Source: Leptospira andrefontaineae (GTDB lineage: Bacteria; Spirochaetota; Leptospiria; Leptospirales; Leptospiraceae). Taken from it: a DNA stretch of 64,000 nt. The position numbers and the translations under genes are program-made. This document shows, in pieces, positions 1 through 9,775 of this stretch; within the stretch, counting starts at the first letter, position 1; each line of letters starts with the position of its first letter. The DNA lies in assembly GCF_004770105.1 (NCBI RefSeq), contig NZ_RQEY01000001.1:124001-188000 (forward strand), read 5' to 3'. The notes under the pieces were generated by a model. It saw nothing but the letters and a program-made list of their open reading frames with translations. It searched no databases and was not told where the DNA came from.

Positions 1-805
1 TTGCATAATCTCTGAATAAGTTTTTAATGATCCTATCTTCCAAAGAATGGAAAGAGATCACTTGCAAGAGTCCACCTTTTGCAACCAGATCCAAAAGTTT
101 TTTGACTCCGATCTCTATATGAAGAAGTTCCTGATTCACTTCTATCCTTAAAGCTTGGAAAACTCTTGTAGCTGGATGTCTTCCTGGAGGCCAAAATTTT
201 CGAGGTATTACTCTGGAAACCAATTGTGCAAGATCTCCGGAGTAACCGATCCTAGAATGTCTTCTTCTTTCTAAGATAGCCTCTACAATTTTCTTGGTCC
301 AACGCTCTTCCCCATACTCGTAAAAAATTTTACTTAAAGCTTTTTCCGGATAAGTATTAATTACATCTTCCGCAGAGATACCGCCGGAGGAAGAAAGTCT
401 CATATCTAAAGGTTCATTCTCCCTAAAACTAAAACCTCTTCCTGCATGTAATAGATGAAATGTAGAAATTCCCAAATCCAAAAGAATGCCGTCCGGAGGA
501 TTGGAAACACCGAAGCCGTTTAAAAACTCCGAGTCAAGATCGGAAAAATTTGCTTCAATAGGAATAACTCTGGAAGAGTAAGCGGAAAGTCTTGTTTGAG
601 CCCTGGACAACATGACCGAGTCCCGATCTACCAGAACCAATTTGGAATTTGGAAATTGTTCCAAGAGTAGAAGACTATGTCCTCCTTCTCCCGCTGTTCC
701 GTCCAAAAAAAGGAGTTCTCGGTCTTTATCGAATACGGAAAGGAAGAAGGAAATTATCTCCCGATAGAGCACCGAATAATGGACAGGTTCCAAGTCGTTT
801 TCCAA
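1..805 (-). CDS. rsmH: 16S rRNA (cytosine1402-N4)-methyltransferase RsmH, 3' end missing
   Basis: SAM-dependent methyltransferase that modifies C1402 of 16S rRNA in the small ribosomal subunit. Reading leftwards, the protein has the SAM-binding motif [12 protein letters not shown] about 35 residues in and, next to the window edge, the family signature [13 protein letters not shown]. About 268 residues are present; the family is usually near 310, so the C-terminus lies outside the window. An in-frame TAG at 811-809 limits the start. No ATG follows before the conserved [10 protein letters not shown] block, so translation probably starts at TTG 805, or at TTG 793, which has a GGAA upstream. In many bacteria rsmH opens the division/cell-wall cluster, which here would continue to the left of the window. 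Confidence 0.93.
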   Translation of the reverse strand, partial: MENDLEPVHYSVLYREIISFFLSVFDKDRELLFLDGTAGEGGHSLLLLEQFPNSKLVLVDRDSVMLSRAQTRLSAYSSRVIPIEANFSDLDSEFLNGFGVSNPPDGILLDLGISTFHLLHAGRGFSFRENEPLDMRLSSSGGISAEDVINTYPEKALSKIFYEYGEERWTKKIVEAILERRRHSRIGYSGDLAQLVSRVIPRKFWPPGRHPATRVFQALRIEVNQELLHIEIGVKKLLDLVAKGGLLQVISFHSLEDRIIKNLFRDYA

Positions 806-1113
806 GTTCTACCCGCTTATCCAAAAGGCAACCAAGAACCGTGTCGATTTTCATTCTTTCTGGGGTATGTTGGAACTCCAACGATCTGGGCAAACCCAAA
901 CATATGTAATCCGAAATGAGTATGCATACAAACTCCCTAACGCGAAAGCACTAAAGTCTTGACTGAGCCTCTTTCCTAGATACAATGCCTGACGTTCTAC
1001 CTTCTCCATAGATAAAAAATCCGCTCTGGTGACAAAGGTCTGAAAGGAATTGTCCGATTAGGCCGACGAATTATTGTAACTCTTAGCCTCCTCAGGAAGG
1101 CCTTATTATAGGT
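806..1113. other. Intergenic region between rsmH and the first chemoreceptor
   Basis: This 308-base divergent spacer holds a sigma-70-like promoter facing right (959-986) and a short perfect inverted repeat GTTGGAACTCCAAC at 869-882 just upstream of rsmH. An in-frame ATG on the minus strand near 858 opens a reading frame overlapping rsmH, but it resembles nothing known. No mraZ gene is seen next to rsmH. Confidence 0.5.
959..986 (+). promoter_or_regulatory. Sigma-70-like promoter for the chemoreceptor pair
   Basis: TTGACT (959-964) and TACAAT (981-986) are separated by 16 bases, a close match to the vegetative consensus. The start codon at 1114 is about 120 bases downstream, so the transcript would carry a moderately long leader. 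An AGGAAGG ribosome-binding sequence precedes the ATG. Confidence 0.6.
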
Positions 1114-3108
1114 ATGCAAAAAAGCAGTTTAAAGTTTATTCTTCTAGGCGCGGGCATCGTTATTCTTACTGTACTAACGTTATTGATCTCTGGTAACGCC
1201 TATTATTTCGGCCAAAAAAAGATCACAGAAAACCATTTAAACCAAATGCAGAATGTGGTGTCTGTGGTTGCTCAAGAGTTCGATGCATTCTTGCTCTCTC
1301 ATACTAACGTGGCTAAGACGTTAGCTGCTGATCCAAGAGCAATACAAACCGCACTCACAGGAAAACCGATTGCCGGAGACTTCTTCAAAGAAGTACACCA
1401 AAGATACGGGATTTACGAAAACGTTTTCGTGATGAGCTTAGATGGACAAAAACGGATTTTAGCAGATAGTTTAGATGGAAAGTCCTTGGGCTATAGAGCG
1501 CAGGGAGACGAGTTAAAAGAAAACATTATCGCAGTACAAGAAGGAAAACATTATTTAGGCCCTCCTCAAAAATCCCCTATCACTGGACTTCCTGTTGCAG
1601 TGATCTCCGTTCCGATCCGTAACGGTGCAAATATCGTCGGGGTATTGAACATTGCTCTTTCATTCGAAGATGTTTCCGAAAAAGTAATCAATAAGATCCG
1701 TATCGGAGAACAAGGTTACGTTTCCGTAATGAGCCAAGCCGGCTTAGTGATCGCTCACCCTAAAAAAGAAATGATCATGAACCTGGACGTGGCCAAAGAA
1801 GCTTACGGCAAAAAGATGTTAGAATTGAAAAGTGGAGAAATTTTTGAATTCAATTTCAAAGGAGCAGATCGTTATTCCACAGTTTCCAGACTGGACCAAT
1901 GGAGAATGTCAGTAATCGCAATCCAACCTAAAACTGAGATCCGAGAAGCGTTAGGGGAATTATTGCTCTCTATCGGACTTATCAGTTTGGTCACAGTAGG
2001 GATTTCCATTTTCCTACTTTATGTTCTTTTAAAGAAGAGATTGGATCCGTTGGTGAATGCTAGTAAACTTTTCCAGACCATGGCCCAAGGAGATCTGACT
2101 TCTGACATTCAAGTTGTATACAACGACGAGATAGGCGCTATGAGTGCGGATCTGAATTCTTTTATCACAAGTCTTAGATCTTCTCTCACGGATATCCAAA
2201 GGATTGCTATAGAACTTGCGTCTTCCGCAGAAGAATTAACAGTTTCTTCCCAAAGTTTTGCTACGGGCGCTCAATCTACTGCTGCCTCTTCCGAACAAAT
2301 GTCAGCTACTGTAGAAGAGATGTCGGCAGGTATGGAGAATATTTCCTCGGTCACAGACAGACAATATTCGAATATATTAGAATTTCATACTAAAATAAAG
2401 GAACTATCTTCCGGAGTCAGAAAGATCGGCTCTGAGATCAAAAACACTCTACAGATCGCTGAATCCATTTCCCAAGAAGCAAAAAGAGGAGAAAGTTCAC
2501 TCACCGGAATGAGCAATATGATAGAAAATATCCTGAAGTCATCCGGAGAAATGAAATCCATCATCGGAATCATCAATGATATTTCCGACCAAACTCAACT
2601 TCTCGCGCTAAACGCAGCGATAGAAGCGGCAAGAGCGGGAGAAGCTGGAAAAGGATTCGCAGTTGTTGCAGAAGAGATTTCCAAACTTTCTGTCAAAACA
2701 GCTTCTTCTATCAAATCTATCGGTGAGATGATCAATAAGAACAATTCCGAACTGGACGAAGGAGCCAAAGGAATTCGCTCTTCCGTAGAGATCCTGCATA
2801 GTATCATCAAAAACGTGGACTCAGTTGGAGAGGCAATGAACCATCTATTCGAGATCACTTCTGCACAAGAATCAGTGAATCGATCCGTGGATGAACAATC
2901 GGATCGTGTAGGAACGGAAGCAGAAGGCGTAAAACTCGCAACTGATGAACAAAAAAGAGCAGTAAGAGAGATCGCTCAGGTAATCACTCAAATCAACGAA
3001 CATACTTTAAATACCGCGTCCGGCTCAGAACAGATGTCCTCATCTGCCCAAAATCTTGCAACCACCGCGGAAGTGCTGAAAAATATAACCGAAAAGTTCA
3101 AAATATAA
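1114..3108 (+). CDS. Methyl-accepting chemotaxis protein (Cache sensor), copy 1
   Basis: Transmembrane chemoreceptor of 664 residues that should signal to CheA/CheW and control the flagellar motors. A first membrane helix lies at about 7-29. A periplasmic dCache-type ligand domain follows, with the typical [20 protein letters not shown] stretch. The second helix is at about 285-307, then a HAMP domain, then the long coiled-coil signalling domain. The hairpin tip at about 485-525 carries the conserved [20 protein letters not shown] core. There is no C-terminal CheR-docking pentapeptide of the NWETF kind; the protein ends in EKFKI. It is about the same length as the next gene and closely similar in the signalling half, so the two arose by tandem duplication. 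The ligand cannot be told from sequence. Confidence 0.95.
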   Translation: MQKSSLKFILLGAGIVILTVLTLLISGNAYYFGQKKITENHLNQMQNVVSVVAQEFDAFLLSHTNVAKTLAADPRAIQTALTGKPIAGDFFKEVHQRYGIYENVFVMSLDGQKRILADSLDGKSLGYRAQGDELKENIIAVQEGKHYLGPPQKSPITGLPVAVISVPIRNGANIVGVLNIALSFEDVSEKVINKIRIGEQGYVSVMSQAGLVIAHPKKEMIMNLDVAKEAYGKKMLELKSGEIFEFNFKGADRYSTVSRLDQWRMSVIAIQPKTEIREALGELLLSIGLISLVTVGISIFLLYVLLKKRLDPLVNASKLFQTMAQGDLTSDIQVVYNDEIGAMSADLNSFITSLRSSLTDIQRIAIELASSAEELTVSSQSFATGAQSTAASSEQMSATVEEMSAGMENISSVTDRQYSNILEFHTKIKELSSGVRKIGSEIKNTLQIAESISQEAKRGESSLTGMSNMIENILKSSGEMKSIIGIINDISDQTQLLALNAAIEAARAGEAGKGFAVVAEEISKLSVKTASSIKSIGEMINKNNSELDEGAKGIRSSVEILHSIIKNVDSVGEAMNHLFEITSAQESVNRSVDEQSDRVGTEAEGVKLATDEQKRAVREIAQVITQINEHTLNTASGSEQMSSSAQNLATTAEVLKNITEKFKI

Positions 3109-3131
3109 TTCGACCCGGTTCGACTCACAAG

Positions 3132-5123
3132 ATGCAAAGAAACAGTTTAAAGATCATTATCCTAGCCGTAAGCACAATTACGATCGTTCTACTTACAGTA
3201 GGGATTTCCTCATTCGCATACTTTACCGCAAAAAAATATGTCGAAGAAGCTTATATAGACGAGATGAAAAAGATCTCGAAGCTCGCTGGAAAACATATCA
3301 AGTTTTTCTTCGATCAGCAAACCACTTTAGCGGAATTCGTAAATTCCAACGTTCCATTCATCAAAGCTACAATTGCCAGAGACAAGGCCAGCTTAAACCC
3401 GACACTTGCAAATGTATTCAAAAAATATAATACATATGAGAATGTTTTTCTATCCACTCCGGAAGAGAATCCGATGGTATTCGCAGATGCAACAGGCAAA
3501 GCGAATAATTTCCGTTGGGGAGGAACAGGATTTGATGCGAATATCAAAGCTGCTCTTGAAGGGAAAAATCTTTTAAGCAAGGTAAACCCTTCTCCAGTAA
3601 CCGGAGAAGCTGTAGCCGTTCTGACTGTTCCGACCAAGGACGGGAACCAAGTAGTAGGTATTTTAGGTTTTGCGATCTCTCTCAGCAAAATGACTGAGAC
3701 CATAGTAAACGGAATTACGATAGGATCGGACGGATATATTGCGATCACCGATATGAACGGAGTAGTTGTAGGACATCCCGACAAATCACTCATCCTAAAA
3801 TTGGATCTAAGCAAAACTGATTGGGGCAAAAAATTACTCACACTTCCTTCCGAAGAACATATGGAGTATTTTTTCAAAAAGGAAAAAATCGCCACTGTTT
3901 ATGATGTTCCGGAATATGGATTAAGAGTTTCCGCGGTGGTATCCAAGGACGAACTTGCAGAAGTGGTCCATCAAATGTTATTCAGGATCATCGCATTTGC
4001 ACTCGTTTTCCTGATCGTTTCTATATTTATTATTTATAAAATAGTGAATGTTCGCCTTCACCCTTTACAGGAAGCAAGAGAATTGTTCCGCTCTATGTCC
4101 TCGGGAGATCTTACAGCAAGTCTAAAAATCTATCATGAAGACGAAATAGGAGATCTAAGCAAGGATACCAACTCGTTCTTAGAAAGTTTAAGAACTTCCG
4201 TAAGAGATATTCAAAAGATCTCTCAGGAGCTTGCGGCTTCCGCAGAAGAATTATCTGCAAGTTCTGAGAACTTTTCCAACGGAGCTCAATCCACTGCAGC
4301 ATCTACGGAAGAAATGTCGGCAACGGTGGAAGAGATGTCCGCCGGGATGGACAATATTTCCGGCTCCATCTACAACCAGTATGCGAATATTTCGCAGTTC
4401 CAGATCAAGATCACAGAACTTTCTCAAAGTGTGAATCAGATCGGAAACGAAGTCCAGGCTACCTTGAATATGGCAAAATCCATTTCTCTCCAGGCGAAAA
4501 AAGGAGAAGAATCTCTTTCCGGAATGAATGCGATGATCTCAAATATCCTGAAATCATCCGGAGAAATGACCGCGATCATAGGGATCATCAATGATATCTC
4601 GGAGCAAACTCAACTTCTCGCATTGAACGCAGCAATTGAAGCGGCAAGAGCCGGAGAAGCCGGAAAAGGATTCGCAGTAGTTGCAGAAGAGATCTCCAAA
4701 CTTTCGGAAAAGACAGCCTCTTCTATCAAATCTATCTCTGCGATGATTACCAAAAACACCGGAGAATTGGATAGCGGTGCTAAAGGAATACAAGCTTCTA
4801 CTGAGATCATTCATGCGATCATCCGAAATGTGGATCAGGTTTCTGATGCTATGGATAGATTATACTCTATCACAGGTTCTCAAACGGATATAAACCAAGC
4901 CGTAACGGATAACGCAGGGAAAGTAAGAACCGAATCGGAAGCGGTAAAATTAGCTGCAGACGAACAGAAAAAAGCGGTTTCGGAAATTTCTCAGGTGATC
5001 ATGCAGATCAACGAGCATACGATCAATACAGCGTCCGGAGCGGAACAAATGTCCTCTTCGTCCAGGAACTTGTCGAATACGGCGGAGATACTCAAAAATA
5101 TCTCCGAAAAATTCAAAGTTTAA
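3132..5123 (+). CDS. Methyl-accepting chemotaxis protein (Cache sensor), copy 2
   Basis: Second chemoreceptor of 663 residues, starting 23 bases after the first and presumably co-transcribed with it. Architecture is the same: N-terminal helix, dCache periplasmic domain, second helix at about 282-305, HAMP, and signalling domain with hairpin tip at about 482-525 ([20 protein letters not shown]). The cytoplasmic parts of the two proteins are nearly superimposable. The periplasmic halves differ much more, for example [20 protein letters not shown] here against [20 protein letters not shown] in copy 1. Duplication followed by sensor divergence is the likely history, so the two probably recognise different ligands. 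It ends in EKFKV, again without a methyltransferase-tethering tail. Confidence 0.95.
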   Translation: MQRNSLKIIILAVSTITIVLLTVGISSFAYFTAKKYVEEAYIDEMKKISKLAGKHIKFFFDQQTTLAEFVNSNVPFIKATIARDKASLNPTLANVFKKYNTYENVFLSTPEENPMVFADATGKANNFRWGGTGFDANIKAALEGKNLLSKVNPSPVTGEAVAVLTVPTKDGNQVVGILGFAISLSKMTETIVNGITIGSDGYIAITDMNGVVVGHPDKSLILKLDLSKTDWGKKLLTLPSEEHMEYFFKKEKIATVYDVPEYGLRVSAVVSKDELAEVVHQMLFRIIAFALVFLIVSIFIIYKIVNVRLHPLQEARELFRSMSSGDLTASLKIYHEDEIGDLSKDTNSFLESLRTSVRDIQKISQELAASAEELSASSENFSNGAQSTAASTEEMSATVEEMSAGMDNISGSIYNQYANISQFQIKITELSQSVNQIGNEVQATLNMAKSISLQAKKGEESLSGMNAMISNILKSSGEMTAIIGIINDISEQTQLLALNAAIEAARAGEAGKGFAVVAEEISKLSEKTASSIKSISAMITKNTGELDSGAKGIQASTEIIHAIIRNVDQVSDAMDRLYSITGSQTDINQAVTDNAGKVRTESEAVKLAADEQKKAVSEISQVIMQINEHTINTASGAEQMSSSSRNLSNTAEILKNISEKFKV

Positions 5124-5149
5124 TCGTTTAGAATATTAAACTAAAAGAT

Positions 5150-5500
5150 TCACTTAGAAACAGCGGAGAATAGACGATCTATTCTCCCTGCGTCTCTTAC
5201 TTGAGAAAAACCTTCTTCCTCTAAGAAAGTTTTTGCTCTTAAGCTACGGCCGCCCGATTGGCAATACAGAATGATCTGTTTATCCTTAGGACCTAACTCA
5301 TCCACTCTCAAAGGTAAACTATCGATCGGAATATTGACTGCACCTGGAAAATGACGTTTTTCATATTCGTTTGGAGTTCTAACATCCACAACCAGAGCGC
5401 CCTTATCTACCCATTCTGCGAGTTCTTTATCTTCTCTGTTCTTGCAGGAGGAAAAAGAAAAAAGAGCAATGATTAGAAAAATATAAAATGTTTTGAACAT
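5150..5500 (-). CDS. Rhodanese-domain lipoprotein
   Basis: 116-residue protein made almost entirely of one rhodanese domain. The N-terminus is a hydrophobic signal peptide ending in SFSSC, so Cys19 is the likely lipidation site and the domain would sit outside the inner membrane. The DVRTPNEYEKRHFPGAVNIP block is the standard rhodanese CH2A-like region, and CQSGGRS holds the catalytic Cys80. The family transfers sulfane sulfur to cyanide or thiols; periplasmic single-domain members resemble PspE. It is the last gene of a leftward STAS-cheR-rhodanese set, 19 bases after cheR. Why a sulfurtransferase follows a chemotaxis methyltransferase is not evident, and its true substrate is unknown. Confidence 0.88.
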   Translation of the reverse strand: MFKTFYIFLIIALFSFSSCKNREDKELAEWVDKGALVVDVRTPNEYEKRHFPGAVNIPIDSLPLRVDELGPKDKQIILYCQSGGRSLRAKTFLEEEGFSQVRDAGRIDRLFSAVSK

Positions 5501-5519
5501 AAAATTTTCTCCAGCGGAC

Positions 5520-6395
5520 TCAGATCTTAGGTTTTTTCTGATAAACAGTATGACCTAAAAACTTATATGCTTCTGAGATCCCGAAAAGAGTTTCAGAATG
5601 GCCTATCACTAAAAGACCTCTGTCCTTCAAAACATGCTCGAAGTTCTCGAAAATTTTCTTTTGGGTAGGCTTATCGAAATAGATTATCACATTCCTACAG
5701 AAGATACAATCCACCTTCTCTCGTATCGGATAAGGAGTTTCTAAAAGATTTACCTTATAAAATTCGATCATGGACTTGATCTCAGGTTTTACTTGATACG
5801 TGTCTTGGTTCTTTCCCGAAAGATCCTTCACTTTTAGAAAATATCTTTTTTTAAGAGCCTCACTTACTGGCTCTAAACGGTCTGCTTTATAAATGCCTTC
5901 TTGGGCGGTTTGTACCACATTCGTATCAATATCCGATGCAAAAATTTTAATGTCCCAACCGGGCTTATGCATAAAATATTCGGCGCAGGTGATGGCTATT
6001 GTATAAGGCTCTTCCCCGGTAGAACAAGCGCTGGACCAGATACGCAGCTGCTTTTTCCCGGACTTCAAAGCCTTCTCCTCGACGGAAGGAAAGAAGGTAT
6101 CTTTCAAAAATTCGAAATGATGGTTTTCCCGGAAGAAATCCGTTTTGTTGGTGGTAATACGATTGATCAGTTCGGTAAGTTCGCTCTGGAAAAACTTACG
6201 ATCGGCCTGGAGACCCCGGATATATTCGGAAACATTCTGCATCTTATGCATTCTGGCCCTGGAATTCAACCTGGATTGGACCATTATCTTTTTATGATCG
6301 GCCAGGAATATTCCGGTTTCCTTATACATCAAATCCTTAATGAATTTGAACTCTTCGTCTGTGATCTGAGAGAAACTGGAAAAATTATCATCCAT
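5520..6395 (-). CDS. cheR: Chemotaxis protein methyltransferase CheR
   Basis: 291-residue SAM-dependent methyltransferase that methylates glutamates on chemoreceptors and so sets adaptation. The all-helical N-terminal domain (about 10-80) contains the region leading to [16 protein letters not shown], the conserved T-x-FFR motif. The Rossmann domain has the SAM-binding [17 protein letters not shown] and, near the C-terminus, [13 protein letters not shown], the family's D-x-IFCRNV-IYF signature. It starts 3 bases after the STAS gene and faces the two chemoreceptors at 1114-5123, which are plausible substrates. Because those receptors lack a tethering pentapeptide, CheR would have to act without docking. 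No cheB, cheA or cheW is in this window. Confidence 0.95.
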   Translation of the reverse strand: MDDNFSSFSQITDEEFKFIKDLMYKETGIFLADHKKIMVQSRLNSRARMHKMQNVSEYIRGLQADRKFFQSELTELINRITTNKTDFFRENHHFEFLKDTFFPSVEEKALKSGKKQLRIWSSACSTGEEPYTIAITCAEYFMHKPGWDIKIFASDIDTNVVQTAQEGIYKADRLEPVSEALKKRYFLKVKDLSGKNQDTYQVKPEIKSMIEFYKVNLLETPYPIREKVDCIFCRNVIIYFDKPTQKKIFENFEHVLKDRGLLVIGHSETLFGISEAYKFLGHTVYQKKPKI

Positions 6396-6398
6396 AAA

Positions 6399-6686
6399 TC
6401 AGCGAATACCCAATGCCTGGTCCAAAGAGACTAATTTAATAATTTCTAATAATTTTGGGCTGACATTGATCGTTTCCAAAAGTACTCCCTGACCTCTGAG
6501 ACGATTTGCAAAAGCAACCAGGGTCCCTAAAGCGACCGAGGTAAGCACTTGCACCTCATCCAGATCCAAAATTACGGATGCAGGATTGCCTTCTATATGG
6601 GAATTCAAATAGGCACGCAAAGCCTCATGATCACCATTTAGGATCTCATAATCTACTTTGATCAGCATCGGTTTCGACGGACTCAT
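6399..6686 (-). CDS. STAS-domain protein (anti-sigma factor antagonist-like)
   Basis: 95-residue single STAS domain. The strand-helix core reads ASVILDLDEVQVLTSVALG, where the Ser of LTSVALG takes the position of the phosphorylatable serine of SpoIIAA/RsbV proteins. In that family, phosphorylation by an anti-sigma kinase and dephosphorylation by a SpoIIE-type phosphatase switch partner binding. Two SpoIIE-type phosphatases are encoded in this window (9776-11632 and 26623-28386), but no HATPase anti-sigma kinase is. It is first in the STAS-cheR-rhodanese set and nearly abuts cheR, so a link to chemotaxis or c-di-GMP-free motility control is possible. That link is inference. Confidence 0.8.
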   Translation of the reverse strand: MSPSKPMLIKVDYEILNGDHEALRAYLNSHIEGNPASVILDLDEVQVLTSVALGTLVAFANRLRGQGVLLETINVSPKLLEIIKLVSLDQALGIR

Positions 6687-6762
6687 TCCATAGATTGGAC
6701 GAACAGGTCCCTACCCCGGAATACAGTCGGGAAACAGCCTGGAAAAGGAAAGGAAAAACTAT

Positions 6763-6831
6763 TTTTTCTGGCTTAGAGGGGAAGTATCGTTTTTCTGGTA
6801 AATAGGCTAAAAAAACGGATCTTTTTTCTGG
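6763..6831 (+). repeat. Three copies of TTTTTCTGG upstream of mqnA
   Basis: The nonamer TTTTTCTGG begins at 6763, 6790 and 6823, all on the plus strand, in the 158-base divergent spacer between the STAS gene and mqnA. Spacings are 27 and 33 bases, close to whole helical turns. The last copy is 14 bases before the GTG start of mqnA. They could be protein-binding repeats or chance in a T-rich leader. Confidence 0.4.
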
Positions 6832-6844
6832 AAAAAAACAATAA

Positions 6845-7594
6845 GTGAGAATCGGAATCGTTAAACATCTGAACGCCCGTCCCCTAACCTGGGGATTCGA
6901 GCAGAATTCAGAGCATAAAGTCGTGCCAGAAAATCCCTCCCTTTTAAAGGATTATCTATTACGAGGCCTGGTTGACGTAGGGCTAATATCCTCTATCGAA
7001 TGCCTACGAAACGAGGACGTACTTTCGGTTTCCATGAAAGTTGGGGTCTGCGCCTCCAAGCAGGTCCGCTCCATTAAGTTTTTCAAAAATAAAAAAGAAG
7101 CCTATCCTCCGTACAGAATTCTCACAGATAACGGTTCCAGAACCAGTATGGCTTTGGTCCGAGTGTTAGTACATAATGATTCCGGAAAATTGCCTGAAGT
7201 AGCTCCTACAGACCCCAAGATCATCAAAGAAGAAATTTCTATCGGAAGAGGATCTCATATGCTTTTCGGGGACAACGCGTTATTCGCAGAATGGGATCCG
7301 GAAGTTTATGAAGTAAAGGACCTGGCAGAATGGTGGTATGAAACTACTGGAACTTCTTTCATATTCGCGCTTTGGGCCTCCAAAAAACCTTTGGAATTGC
7401 CGGATAGCTTCTATGAAGATTCCTTAAAATACGGCCTCTCTCATATCGAAGAGATCATCCAAAAAGAATCCAGACTTCCATCCGATCTAGTCAGAACCTA
7501 CCTCACCCAAGAATTACATTACGAAATCACAGAAAGCGATCGCAAAGGTTTCGAATTATTCGGAAAATATTGCAGCGAATTAGGAATTCTCTAA
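6845..7594 (+). CDS. mqnA: Chorismate dehydratase MqnA (menaquinone, futalosine pathway)
   Basis: 249-residue protein of the MqnA/MqnD periplasmic-binding-like fold. MqnA converts chorismate to 3-[(1-carboxyvinyl)oxy]benzoate, the first step of the futalosine route to menaquinone. The N-terminus [15 protein letters not shown] matches the family opening 'G-x-V-x-(Y/H)-LNA-RPL'. Conserved blocks follow: [28 protein letters not shown] and MLFGDNALF. Translation starts at GTG 6845, since no ATG lies upstream in frame. The start is preceded by three TTTTTCTGG repeats. No other mqn gene is in the window. The assignment to MqnA rather than MqnD rests on the N-terminal motif and length and is fairly secure. 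Confidence 0.87.
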   Translation: MRIGIVKHLNARPLTWGFEQNSEHKVVPENPSLLKDYLLRGLVDVGLISSIECLRNEDVLSVSMKVGVCASKQVRSIKFFKNKKEAYPPYRILTDNGSRTSMALVRVLVHNDSGKLPEVAPTDPKIIKEEISIGRGSHMLFGDNALFAEWDPEVYEVKDLAEWWYETTGTSFIFALWASKKPLELPDSFYEDSLKYGLSHIEEIIQKESRLPSDLVRTYLTQELHYEITESDRKGFELFGKYCSELGIL

Positions 7595-7601
7595 ACTCGG
7601 A

Positions 7602-8276
7602 TCAGTAAACAAACGTAATCCGATAGTCCCAGGACTTGTTCCCGAACTTCTCCACAGTGTCTGCAAGAGGCAATCTATAAGCCAGCCTTCCTAAACTTTG
7701 TTCTCCTCGGTTTGTATAACAAACAGAAGTGATCGGAAAATTCACCTTGAAGTTAAGTGCATTCCCTCGGATGAGCCTTAGAGTCTCGCTTAGGACTTTT
7801 TTCTCTCCGTCCATCTGCATGGATTCTAGAGATTTGCTGATAGAAGGAAATTCTCTTTTGATATAGATAGTATTCGCCTTCTCTTTTTTGATCTGAACAT
7901 TTCCTAATAAAACGTTCTCTAACTGAGAAATATCGGTGAAGTCAACTTTATATGTGACCTTTGCTTTTTCTCGGAACGCACCAGGTTCTGCTTCGGAACT
8001 TTCTAATTTTTGGAAGGTATAATCTTTTAGTACGAGACTTTTGGAAAAAAATCCTTTGTTCAATCTGTTCTGGATCTCTTCTTTTCTGGTAGGAAGGAAT
8101 TTGATCAAAGATTCTTCCGACTTACGTTTAGTAGGAACCACGTAAGAGATCTCCAAAGTGCCGCTTAGGTTTGAATTGATGGTTAAAGTTTCTTCGTATT
8201 CGAAGCAGCCGAAAAAAAGAAAACAGAGTAAGAAAAGTGATTTTTGGAGGAAGCGGATGGAAAATCCAGAACGCAT
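7602..8276 (-). CDS. Putative lipoprotein, unknown function
   Basis: 224-residue protein with a signal peptide ending in FLFFGC, so Cys24 is the probable lipidated residue. The mature part is rich in beta-prone segments such as EETLTINSNLSGTLEISYVV and ends in WDYRITFVY. No catalytic motif or known domain is recognised. The pattern of a lipoprotein beginning with an 'EYEETLTINSNLSGT' strand recalls transmembrane-anchored LppM-like proteins, but this is only a resemblance. It is convergent with mqnA, with 7 bases between the stop codons. It lies downstream of the amt terminator, so it is probably transcribed on its own. Confidence 0.7.
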   Translation of the reverse strand: MRSGFSIRFLQKSLFLLCFLFFGCFEYEETLTINSNLSGTLEISYVVPTKRKSEESLIKFLPTRKEEIQNRLNKGFFSKSLVLKDYTFQKLESSEAEPGAFREKAKVTYKVDFTDISQLENVLLGNVQIKKEKANTIYIKREFPSISKSLESMQMDGEKKVLSETLRLIRGNALNFKVNFPITSVCYTNRGEQSLGRLAYRLPLADTVEKFGNKSWDYRITFVY

Positions 8277-8319
8277 ACCTCAATTCGGGAGGAACCTTTC
8301 ATTTTCGTCAACGTAAAAG

Positions 8320-8349
8320 AAAACCCCCGCAGTCGACCGCGGAGGTTTT
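8320..8349 (-). terminator. Intrinsic terminator of the amt gene
   Basis: On the minus strand, AAAACCTCCGC (8349-8339) pairs with GCGGGGGTTTT (8330-8320) around an 8-base loop, with one mismatched position, and is followed by C and TTTT. It lies 10 bases after the ammonium transporter stop codon and separates it from the lipoprotein starting at 8276. Confidence 0.8.
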
Positions 8350-8359
8350 CGTAAGTCCG

Positions 8360-9715
8360 TTATTTGGAAATTGGATACGCTTCGTTTCCGTGTTCCAGAA
8401 TGTCCAAACCTTGGATCTCTTCGTCTTCGGAAACTCTTAGACCGATGGTGAATTTAAGCGCGAAGAAGATCACTAAACTCGCACCGAAAGCCCAAACAAA
8501 TCCGATTCCTACACCTTGTAGCTGAACTAGTAATTGGTCGATTCCACCACCGAAGAATAAGCCGTTTACTCCTCCAAAGGCCTGCTCCGCAAATAGACCC
8601 GCAGCGATAGTTCCCCAAGCGCCACAAACTCCGTGAACAGAAACTGCTCCGACCGGATCGTCTACATGGATCTTATCAAAGAATAAAACGCTGAATACTA
8701 CTAATACACCACCTACAAGTCCGATGATGATCGCAGAACTGATACTTACGTTTGCACATGGAGCGGTAATTGCAACAAGTCCGGCCAATGCACCGTTCAA
8801 AGTCAGACCAATATCCGGTTTTTTGAAAAGGATCCAGGTTACGATCATGGAAGAAACTGCACCGGCTGCCGCTGCAAAGTTAGTCGTAACTGCGATAATC
8901 GCGAAAGTTCCATTTGCTACGGAAGTAGTAGATCCTGGGTTAAACCCGAACCAACCTAACCATAGAATGAAAACTCCGAGAGCAGCGATCGTCATGTTAT
9001 GACCTAAGATAGGAAGAACTTTTCCGTCTTGGTATTTTCCGATACGAGGCCCGAGTACGATTGTTCCTGCAAGTCCTGCCCATCCACCTACCGAGTGAAC
9101 CACAGTAGATCCTGCAAAATCTATAAATCCAGCTTCTACCAAATAACCTTTATTGTCCGGATTGAATAAGTTAGACCATGCTAGGGAACCGAAGATCGGA
9201 TATACAAAAGCAGTGATCAATACTGAGAAGATCACGTAGTCCACGAACTTGGTCCTTTCAGCCATTGCTCCCGAAACGATTGTCGCAGCAGTTCCGGCAA
9301 ACACCAATTGGAATATGAAGAATGTAAACTTACTTGGATCAGGTTTTCCATCTACCAACAAAAGACTATCAGCTAAAGATATGGAACCGAATCCGATACC
9401 GCTGAGGAGCTGAGGTCCGAACATGATTGAAAATCCGATCAACCAATACGCCAAAGAACCTAAGGAGAAGTCCATAAAGTTCTTCATTAGAATATTTACC
9501 GTATTTTTTGCTCTGGTAAACCCGGCCTCGACCAAAGCGAAACCTGCTTGCATAAAAAATACCAAAAAGCCTGCGATACAGGTCCATAACCAATTTGTTT
9601 CATCTCTTAAGGTTGCGACGGCGCTTAACGCAGATTCGGCGGTCGCAGGGGCCGCATCATCGGCCCAAATTGCGCTCGAGGCAAAGGCGAGCGTAAGTAA
9701 TATCAGTATGCGCAT
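8360..9715 (-). CDS. amt: Ammonium transporter Amt
   Basis: Inner-membrane ammonium/ammonia channel of 451 residues. The chosen ATG at 9715 has AGGA six bases upstream and opens a signal peptide, MRILILLTLAFASSAIWA, typical of Amt precursors; an in-frame extension to 9775 lacks such a site. About eleven helices follow. The family signatures are visible: AGFALVEAGFTRAKN near the N-terminus, and the two pore histidine regions TVVHSVGGWAGLAG and VSVHGVCGAWGTIA. It sits 60 bases after a GAF-SpoIIE-TPR phosphatase and is probably co-transcribed with it. No PII protein gene (glnK) is adjacent, although most amtB genes are paired with one. Confidence 0.95.
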   Translation of the reverse strand: MRILILLTLAFASSAIWADDAAPATAESALSAVATLRDETNWLWTCIAGFLVFFMQAGFALVEAGFTRAKNTVNILMKNFMDFSLGSLAYWLIGFSIMFGPQLLSGIGFGSISLADSLLLVDGKPDPSKFTFFIFQLVFAGTAATIVSGAMAERTKFVDYVIFSVLITAFVYPIFGSLAWSNLFNPDNKGYLVEAGFIDFAGSTVVHSVGGWAGLAGTIVLGPRIGKYQDGKVLPILGHNMTIAALGVFILWLGWFGFNPGSTTSVANGTFAIIAVTTNFAAAAGAVSSMIVTWILFKKPDIGLTLNGALAGLVAITAPCANVSISSAIIIGLVGGVLVVFSVLFFDKIHVDDPVGAVSVHGVCGAWGTIAAGLFAEQAFGGVNGLFFGGGIDQLLVQLQGVGIGFVWAFGASLVIFFALKFTIGLRVSEDEEIQGLDILEHGNEAYPISK

Positions 9716-9775
9716 ATTTTTCCTAAATCTCCTATATATTTCTTTAAACACGATTCCTGAACTTCGCTTTATCAA

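Noticed and set aside
869..882. GTTGGAACTCCAAC as an MraZ-type operator for rsmH
   Set aside because: MraZ sites are direct TGGG repeats, which are not evident here, and no mraZ is next to rsmH.
649..919. Two overlapping plus-strand frames of 80-86 codons
   Set aside because: They are antisense to the start of rsmH and its leader and have no recognisable product.
2385..2858. Minus-strand frames inside the first chemoreceptor gene
   Set aside because: They are shadows of the conserved signalling domain; similar frames appear at the same place in the second copy.
8360..9775. Longer form of the ammonium transporter from 9775
   Set aside because: The extra 20 residues precede a normal signal peptide whose own ATG at 9715 has AGGA upstream, so 9715 is taken as the start.
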